A DNA stretch of 64,000 nt from assembly GCF_029633865.1 (NCBI RefSeq), contig NC_079211.1:1442946-1506945 (forward strand), written 5' to 3'. The notes under the pieces are model-generated. The model worked only from the letters and a program-made list of their open reading frames with translations, searched no databases and had not been told where the DNA came from. The position numbers were made by a program, and so were the translations under genes. Positions within the stretch are counted from its first letter, which is position 1. Each line of letters begins with the position of its first letter. This document shows, one piece after another, positions 56,700-64,000 of this stretch. Origin of the DNA: Lampris incognitus (Eukaryota; Chordata; Actinopteri; Lampriformes; Lampridae).

Positions 56700-57170
56700 T
56701 TTTGGCAGCATATCTCAGGAGGTAGTGCAAGTCGTCTAGTAATCGGAAGATTGCTTGTTTGATCACCAGCTCCTCCAAAGAACATGTTGAAGTGTCCCTG
56801 ATGAACTGAAGAACTGCTCCTCATTTTTTCCCTTTTTGGGGGGGGGGGATTTTTTTCCCCCCATTTTTCTCCCCAGTTGTACTTGGCCAATCACCCCATT
56901 CTTCCGAGCTGTCCCAGTCTCTGCTCCACCCCCTCTTCTGATCGGGGGGAGCTGCAGACTACCACATGTCTCCTCCGATACATGTGGAGTCACCAGCCGC
57001 CTCTGAAGAACTGCTGCTGATGAGCAGGCTGGTGTGTGGCATGGCAGCCTCCCATCACAGGATGAATGTGTGTGTGAATGTGAGACGCACACTGTAAAGT
57101 GCTTTGAGTGGATGATAGAGTAGAAAAGTGCTTTAAATACGCAGTCCATTTACCATTTACCATCTGTCGG
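56700..57170 (+). mobile_element. tRNA-like SINE, sense, split by a second SINE
   Basis: The head gcatatctcaggaggtagtg, cgtctagtaatcggaagatt and gcttgtttgatcaccagctc resembles a tRNA with a decayed B box. After the insertion (56819-57002) the body continues gatgagcaggctggtgtgtg, gcatggcagcc, then aagtgctttgagtggatgat. It ends in agtccatttaccatttacca. Confidence 0.75.
56819..57002 (-). mobile_element. 5'-truncated SINE nested in another SINE
   Basis: It carries only the 3' part of the 30235-30660 SINE family (minus strand: ccacatgtatcggaggagac ... ttggccaagtacaac). It is flanked by a perfect 13-bp duplication, ctgaagaactgct (56806-56818 and 57003-57015). Its 3' end is an A/C-rich stretch beside a homopolymer run (C/G) at about 56838-56848. 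Confidence 0.9.
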
Positions 57171-57327
57171 CCATTCCACCACTTTTCCCTCTCTTCCCTC
57201 ATAGTGTGATGGTGTCTCAGCACACCACTGCTGGTGTTGGCAGATGGATGAATGCAGCACAAACCGATTTCAACAAATTTGTTGCTCTCACTCTCTGTCT
57301 GTCTGTCTGTCTCTCTCTGTCTCTGTC

Positions 57328-57364
<37 letters not shown>

Positions 57365-58121
57365 AAAGAAAGATCTGGACACATTCACAACTTTCTGGTG
57401 ATATAAACGGGGCTGTGTTCAACCATAGAGCATGAGCTGGTTTTTGCTGCAGAGCTCGGATAAAAGGGGTCTTACCTGGTTTTTTTTTATGTTTTGAGTT
57501 GTTGTTGAATGACTTTTTTTGGGGGGGGTTGTTAAAAGATGCATGTTGAGTGTTTGTAATTTAACAAATATTGTTTATATGTTTAAAAAGATTTCAAGTC
57601 TTTTTTCTGTTAAATAAAGACTTGTCTTAAAATTAAAATTCTCTCTCTGTCTCTCGCCGTCCATCAAGTCACTCTCTTTCTGTCCATGAAATATTCCACA
57701 TAGTATCTACTTCTCCTTTTATGTATGTTGAAAATGTCATGAGCTAAATTCCCTGAGAGATTCTCATCCCAGTGGCGTCAGGATGGAAACAGGCGCTGGG
57801 TTTGACTGGAGGATGGAGTTTATTGGCGGTCCTACTACTACAGTACCAGCTGCTTCAACAGCAGACAGGAGGCTTACATGGAAACCAACACTGACATTAC
57901 TGAGAGGAATCCATTAGCGAGGCCACATTTGGATTAAAGGGTTGACTTTGTTCAGTATTACCTGATTTCTCTCAAGCCATTGAATGGTGTACGCTGATTC
58001 TGTTAATATTAGTCTGTGGTGCACCAGTTCCTCCAATATGTCTTGTTTTGCATGTCAACACACTGCAAGTGCAGCTCGCTGTGTGCTGTTATCAGCTGCT
58101 ACTGCCACCACCCTGCATGCT
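57171..58121. other. non-coding; CT-rich microsatellite at 57295-57359
   Basis: (CTGT)n and (CT)n occupy 57295-57359. 57480-57660 is T- and A-rich. No gene recognised. Confidence 0.5.
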
Positions 58122-58788
58122 AAACATAGACTACTACACACAGAATACTACACATAGAACACCACACAAGAATACTACACACAGAATACTACACATAGAA
58201 CGCTACACATAGAACACTACACACGGAATACTACACTTAGGACACTACACATAGAACACTACACATAGAATAATACACATAGAACATTACACTTAGGACA
58301 CTACACATAGAATAGTACACATAGAATAATACACATAGAACATTACACTTAGGACACTACACATAGAACACTACACATAGAATAATACACATAGAACATT
58401 ACACTTAGGACACTACACATAGAATAGTACACATAGAATAATACACATAGAACATTACACTTAGGACACTACACATAGAACACTACACATAGAATAATAC
58501 ACATAGAACATTACACTTAGGACAATACACATAGAACACTACACATAGAATAATACACATAGAACATTACACTTAGGACACTACACATAGAATAGTACAC
58601 ATAGAATAATACACATAGAACATTACACTTAGGACACTACACATAGAACACTACACATAGAATAATACACATAGAACATTACACTTAGGACAATACACAT
58701 AGAACACTACACATAGAACATTACACTTAGGACACTACACATAGAATAGTACACATAGAATACTACACATAGAACACTACACATAGGA
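58122..58788. repeat. 14-bp minisatellite with 112-bp higher-order unit
   Basis: The basic unit is tacacatagaacac, with variants aatag, aataa, aacat and cttaggacac. The order of variants repeats every eight units (112 bp): the rare aatagtacac appears at 58311 and again at 58423, and the full series recurs about five times with small deletions. Confidence 0.95.
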
Positions 58789-59122
58789 AGTGCTGCCTGA
58801 CTGGTTGAGAGCCAGGAGCTGAGCTGAGCTGAGATGAGAGGAAGGCTCTGTAGTCAAGATGCTCATCTGCTATTCTGTTTGGCTGTGATGTGATAGAAAG
58901 TCTTGAGGAGGATCTGGAGGAGAGGCATATTGAGAAGGTCATGGATCTCAGTAATCCTGACAGCTCACCAACACCACTGCTTTCAATGAAGCCTTTTCAC
59001 TGTCGCTCTTATTTCCAGTTTAAAGTTTTAAAAAAAACAGTTTGCCTTCATTTGAAGTATTCTTGTGGTAGATGTGAACAGATTTACCATGATTCAGAAT
59101 GGAACATGCTGAAAAAGAAAAC
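58789..59122. other. spacer between two arrays
   Basis: Single-copy-looking sequence. The plus frame 58890-59213 runs into the next array and shows no known domain. Confidence 0.4.
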
Positions 59123-60205
59123 CATGTTAGATGTGAAAATGTTGAATGTGAACATGTCGGATGTGAACATGTCAGATGTGAACATGTCAGATGTGAACAT
59201 GTTGGAGATGTGAACATGTTAGATGTGACCATATTGGATGTGACCATGTCAGATGTGAACATGTTGAATGTGAACATGTTGGACATGACCATGTTAGATG
59301 TGAACATGTTGGAGATGTGAACATGTTAGATGTGACCATATTGGATGTGACCATGTCAGATGTGAACATGTTGAATGTGAACATGTTGGACATGACCATG
59401 TTAGATGTGAACATGTCGGATGTGAACATGTCAGATGTGAACATGTTAGATGTGAACATGTTGAATGTGACCATGTTGGATATGACCATGTTAGGTGTGA
59501 ACATGTTGAATGTGAACATGTTGGAATTGAACATGTTAAACATGTTGAATGTGAACATGTTGGATGTAAACATGTTAGATTGGAACATGTTGAATGTGAC
59601 CATGTTAGATGTGAGCATGTTGAATGTTACCATGTTGGATATGACCATGTTAGATGTGAACATGTTGAATGTGAACACGTTGGATGTAAACATGTTGAAT
59701 GTGACCATGTTGGATGTGAACATGTTGAATGTGAACATGTCAGATGTGAACATGTTAAACATGTTAGATATGAACATGTTGGATGTGAACATGTTGAATG
59801 TGAAAACATTGGATGTGAACAATGTCGGATGTCAACATGTGGACTTGTTGGATGTGAGCATGTTGGATGTGAACATGTTGAATGAACATGTCGGAAGTGA
59901 ACATGTTAGACGTGACCATGTTGGATATGAACATGTTAGATGTGAACATGTTGAATGTGAACACGTTGGATGTGAACAATGTCGGATGTTAACATGTGGA
60001 CTTGTTTGATGTGAGCATGTTGGATGTGAACATGTTAAACATGTTGAGTGAACATGTCGGATGTGAACATGTTAGACGTGACCATGTTAGATGTGAACAT
60101 GTTGAATGTGAACACGTTGGATGTAAACATATTGAATGTGACCATGTTGGATGTGAACATGTCGGATGTGAACATGTTAGACATGACCATGTTGGATGTG
60201 AACAT
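59123..60205. repeat. 15-bp minisatellite, about 70 copies
   Basis: The unit is gatgtgaacatgttg, with variants gaatgtg, gaccatg and catgtcg. Some larger duplications are visible (59205-59310 resembles 59315-59420). Because the unit is 15 bp without stops, one plus frame repeats the pentapeptide MLDVN for over 200 residues; it is treated as non-coding. Confidence 0.96.
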
Positions 60206-60869
60206 GAGGAGCCGCTGTTGAACACGGGAGGAATATGTTAAAAGCCACCGTCTTGCATTATTGATGATCCATCTGTCACTGAGCTGAATGAGGCTTGAAA
60301 TCAAAGAGAAGTCTTCTTCTTCGTCTCTGAACCGCATTGGAAGTGAAGGCTGGAGGCAGTTTTGTAACTTATAGTCTTTTTTTCTTTGGTCTAAATCTCC
60401 AGAGGATTTCTTACGTTGTTGACTTGTGCATTGTGAATTCAGAATGTCAAGTGAACAAAAAGTTATCAGCAAAGGCCATGGGACAGATGTCATTGCCTTC
60501 GTTACTCGGAAGTGTTGAGACAGAAATAATTTTTTTCACTGATAAACAAAAGGTAATGCATCAAAATGACCTGAGCATTGGCATTAAAACTCATTGATTC
60601 AAACAAAATGTTGAATTTCAGTGCGGTTTCATATGACCCACAGTATTCAGAGAAGAAAATGTGCCGCTTCCCAACTCATTTTCCATCCAGTTACTGAGAG
60701 CAGCATCTCTTGTCCCAGAATTCACAGCAGATTTGGCCCATAATGCACCATGCTGCGTACAGCCAGCTCAGATCAGGGTCAGTCACCTCATGTGAACTGC
60801 TCCATAGGCTTCATCCATTTACTCTGCAGACATGTCTGATGTCTTCTGATATAACAACTAAACCAGATT
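60206..60869. other. non-coding stretch, nothing recognised
   Basis: Single-copy-looking sequence without a convincing exon or repeat. Confidence 0.4.
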
Positions 60870-61205
60870 CAACCTACTACTACCACTACTACTACTATTA
60901 CTACTACTACTACTTTCGGCTGCTCCCGTTAGGGGGCGCCACAACGGATCATCTGTCTTCCTGTCTTCTGCATCTTCCTCTGTCTCACCAGCCACCTGCA
61001 TGTCCTCCCTCACCACCTCCATAAACCTCCTCTTTGGCCTTCCTCTTCTCCTCTTCCCTGGCAGCTCCATATTCAGCATCCTTCTCCCAGTATACCCAGC
61101 ATCTCTCCTCCACACATGTCCACACCATCTCCATCTTGTCTCTCTTGCTTTGTCTCCAAACCGTCCAACCTGAGCTGTCCCTCTAATATACTCCTTCCTA
61201 ATCCA
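60870..61205 (-). mobile_element. RTE-type LINE 3' end, antisense
   Basis: The minus-strand frame at 61115-60940 reads MWRRDAGYTGRRMLNMELPG, KRRRGRPKRRFMEVV and EDMQVAGETEEDAEDR, the same C-terminus as 34905-35416. The 3' end at 60870-60915 is a (TAC)n tract, the element's tail. The 5' cut is at about 61205. Confidence 0.9.
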
Positions 61206-61685
61206 GATCCAACATAAATGCTGAAAAACGATCTAAACATATATTTGCAGTTTTATTTTTTACATTCACAACAACGTGATACAAATGACTCATATTTAGA
61301 TCGTGGTTATTTGTCTTCCCTCATGTTTATTTTAAAGCTCGGACATTTTAAAGGAAGAAAGTTGAACTTAACTGCCAGTTTGTTTGTGACTCCTACCAAC
61401 TTTCTGCCTGTCAGGAAATTTGTCCACACCCTGGAGTTTATTTAACATCACAGCAAATCCATTTATAGTCCTGCTTGCATCGCTCTGCCTTGTTTTCATT
61501 GAAACCAGTTTGAACGGAATCTGTCAAGCTGGCTCATAATGTAAATAATGTCCATGAAAGCCAAATATCCGAATTGGCAGGGCTGAATGAGAGGTTAGTG
61601 TGCCTGCCGACAACAACGACATGATTAATCCCAGACAAGGAAGAGGCTGAGAAACAAGACCGCATTGAGTGCAGTGGAGTCGTTG

Positions 61686-61740
<55 letters not shown>

Positions 61741-62529
61741 ATAAACTGGTAGTGCTGACCTCCTGAACCAAGCCAGTGTAAGTGTTGAGGTTGCTTGCTG
61801 TTTGCTTTGGCCCATCAGAGACGTCTGGAGTGAGGCCACACCCAATACTGCCGCACAGGACTGATCCAGAGCAGCTCATCAAAACTAGAATACACTTTTA
61901 ACAGAATTACTTTATATTGAAGAAATGGGAAAATTCTACTTCCATCAATTTTTTTTAGAATTTAAAGAGAAAATGTGAACATTATCTCTATGTGTCTACA
62001 ACAAGGAAAGCATATGACAAACACTTGTATTTGTTCCTGAGCATTTCTGTGACTGGCAGTGAAACAGTTTTTCTGTCTGTCAAGTGACGTATCATCGATG
62101 TCAGTTAAAAACTATACCCTAGTTTATCTTGGGTTTCTAATCTCCCCTCTAGTTTACTCTAAAAACGCCGTTCGAAACAACATCTTCGGTCTTTCAGCTA
62201 AGCTGGGTTTCCAACGGTGGAAATCACACCACACAATATTAGCACAGCGTTAATAGACAACGATACAGAAGCTAGCATGCAGCAATGAATTCTGGTACGT
62301 GTAGGCACTGTCAGAAAGACTGGGAGCAGGAGAACACTGATTTCTCTGTCAGTGTAGTAGTGAGGATTTTATTACTTCAATCCACTACATTACCCACCAG
62401 TACTGATTGTACATAGACAAACCAACAAAACCTTCTGTGAAACTAGTTTAAAGTTTATTTGTCACATATGAAAAATAAGTTTACATTTATTCTCATAATG
62501 AAATGCTTGTTTTGCTGGCTCAATACACA
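61206..62529. other. non-coding stretch with (CA)n at 61688-61737
   Basis: No gene recognised. 62440-62520 (aaagtttatttgtcacatat, gaaatgcttgttttgct) resembles an antisense LINE 3' end. Confidence 0.45.
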
Positions 62530-64000
62530 AGTGGAAAATAAATGCAAGTTAATTTATATAGCACCTTATAAAACAAATTCCAGAATGCTGCACAAGATAC
62601 AGATACAGAAAATAAACAACATACATATACAGTTATATAAAGAAAGTATGAATTACAGCCACACTACAGGGAAGGCAAGTCGGTAGAGATGGGTTTTGAG
62701 AAGTTTTTTGTACAGATTCAGCTGATGTAACAGATAGTGGGAGACTTCGAGGAATGGGGCCCTTACGGCAAAAAGACAGTCACCTTAGGATTTGCCCAGG
62801 GAGCGGGGTAGAGATAAGAGACCCTGGTCGGAAGATTTGAGTGGCCTAGAAGTGGAGTAAGGATGCAAAAGTTTGGAAATGTATAAAGGGGCAAGACCAT
62901 ATAGGTCCATATAGTATATGTGATAAGCAGTGTCTTGAAGTATTCTATACTTTACGGGGAGCCAATGAAGGGATACGAGGATTGGTGTGGTGTGGGATCT
63001 AAGATTTGTATTGGTTAGCAGCCTGGCTGCAGCGTTTTGCATGAGTTGCAGGCGGGACAGGGCTGCTTGGCTGAGACAGGAGAAAAGAGCAGTAGTCAAG
63101 GCATAAAAAAAAATGGAGCATTGATTAGCAATTCTAGATCTCTGGTTGATAGCATTGATTTAATTTTTTTACAATGTTCCAGAGTTGGAAAAAGCAGGTT
63201 TGCTTATGTGTGGGTCAAAATTCAGATTTTGGTCAAAGAGTACACCCAGATTTCTTGAGGAGGGTTGAACATTGGTGGCCAGAGGGCCGATACAAGGTTT
63301 CACTTCTGAGACAAACTTAATAGGACCAACAAGGAGAACCTCAGTTTTGTCTGAATTGAGCTAAAGGAAATTGCGTGACATGCATTCCTTAATGGCAGCT
63401 AGGCAGTCATGAAGGGTACCAATATTACCCATATCATTTGGCTTAACTGATACATACAGCTACATGTCATCAGCGTAGCAGTGGTGAGAGATGCAATTGA
63501 ACTGGCTAACCAGATTGCCAAGAGGTAACATGTAGATTGAGAGAAGGATCGGACCAGAGATTGAACCCTGCAGAACTCCACATAGTATAGGGGCAGGTTA
63601 GGACACAAAGTTGTCTATGACAACCTAGAACTACCTGTAAGACAGCTAGTATGAGAGCCAACTGGGAGCAGAGCCCGCAATACCAACCCAGTTATTTAAA
63701 TGTTCAATCAAGATTGAGTGATCAATAGTGTCAAAAGCAGCAGTTAAGTCAAGCAGGACCAGGATAAAATGTTGTCAGCTCATATGAGGATGTCATTTGT
63801 CACTCTTAGTAGTGCCGTTTCTGTACTCTGTTGGTGGTGAAAGCTGAATTGGAATTTATTGGAAGTATTGTATCCTTCAATGACCACAAGGAGCTGCTGT
63901 GCAATGATTTTTTTCAAGAATTTTGGAGACGAATGGTAGTTTGGAAATAGGTCTGTAGTTATTTTGGAAGGTTGGATCAAGGGCAGGTTTTTTTTTTTTG
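62530..64000 (-). mobile_element. L2-type LINE reverse transcriptase, antisense, runs off the window
   Basis: The minus-strand frame at 63980-63780 has the start of the reverse transcriptase (LKKIIAQQLLVVIEGYNTSN, STETALLRVTNDIL). Pieces around 63600-63380 carry GVLQGSISGPILLSIYMLPL and HHCYADD, then LNSDKTEVLLVGP. The frame 63099-62785 carries the C-terminus (RLQLMQNAAARLLTNTN, LVSLHWLPVKYRILQD). Stops lie in the motif A region and elsewhere. It is a different L2-group family from that at 51593-55860. The 5' part lies beyond the right edge. Confidence 0.85.

Noticed and set aside
59317..60009. 230-residue frame rich in MLDVN
   Set aside because: Product of a 15-bp array; no flanking gene structure.

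Overview
This is a window of vertebrate nuclear DNA, most likely from a teleost fish. There are no operons or prokaryote-style gene spacing. The DNA is dominated by decayed LINEs, tRNA-derived SINEs with fish-type bodies, a Tc1-like transposon, a Ty3/gypsy element, long (GT)n/(CA)n runs and many minisatellites. The species cannot be fixed from what I can see.

Only one host-gene piece is convincing. It is a single exon at 44864-45056 (+) with good splice signals, encoding the first part of the CUB domain of platelet-derived growth factor C (pdgfc exon 2). Most of the rest of the window is therefore best read as flanking intron (probably introns 1 and 2) of that plus-strand gene. I could not find exon 1 or exon 3.

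Layout. 0-4.8 kb: antisense LINE fragments and a 20-bp minisatellite. 4.9-9.85 kb: a broken Ty3/gypsy element with only its 3' LTR, interrupted by a nearly intact Tc1-like transposon (5632-6851, TA target). 10-13.6 kb: antisense L1-type and RTE-type LINEs. 14.2-15.8 kb: a SINE tail carrying (GT)n, then a 49-bp array. 16.4-17.4 kb antisense and 17.9-20.8 kb sense: two further LINEs. 21.5-24.3 kb: a 52-bp array. 25.1-28.4 kb: RTE, sense L1 and another RTE fragment. 30.2-36.5 kb: SINEs, a 33-bp array and an RTE fragment. 37.2-40.2 kb: a CpG-rich 28-bp array with a 27-unit higher-order duplication. 41.2-43.05 kb: a retroposon-like element carrying a 22-bp array. 43.3-44.4 kb: a 27-bp array. 44.9 kb: the pdgfc exon. 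45.2-47.2 kb: a SINE and a G-rich 15-bp array. 48.0-50.3 kb: a LINE end and a 35-bp array. 50.6-56.3 kb: a second copy of the retroposon, on the minus strand, whose 18-bp array has been split by a roughly 4.3-kb L2-type LINE, itself split by a SINE. 56.7-57.2 kb: a SINE inserted in another SINE. 58.1-60.2 kb: 14-bp and 15-bp arrays. 60.9-64 kb: RTE and L2-type LINE fragments, the last running off the window.

Tandem arrays alone occupy roughly a quarter of the window. Several can be traced to transposable-element templates: (GT)n inside SINEs, (TAC)n at RTE 3' ends, and two different minisatellites at the same internal site of one retroposon. All long reading frames inside arrays are repeat artefacts and are not annotated as genes. 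Family names come from protein motifs read by eye; no database search was possible.
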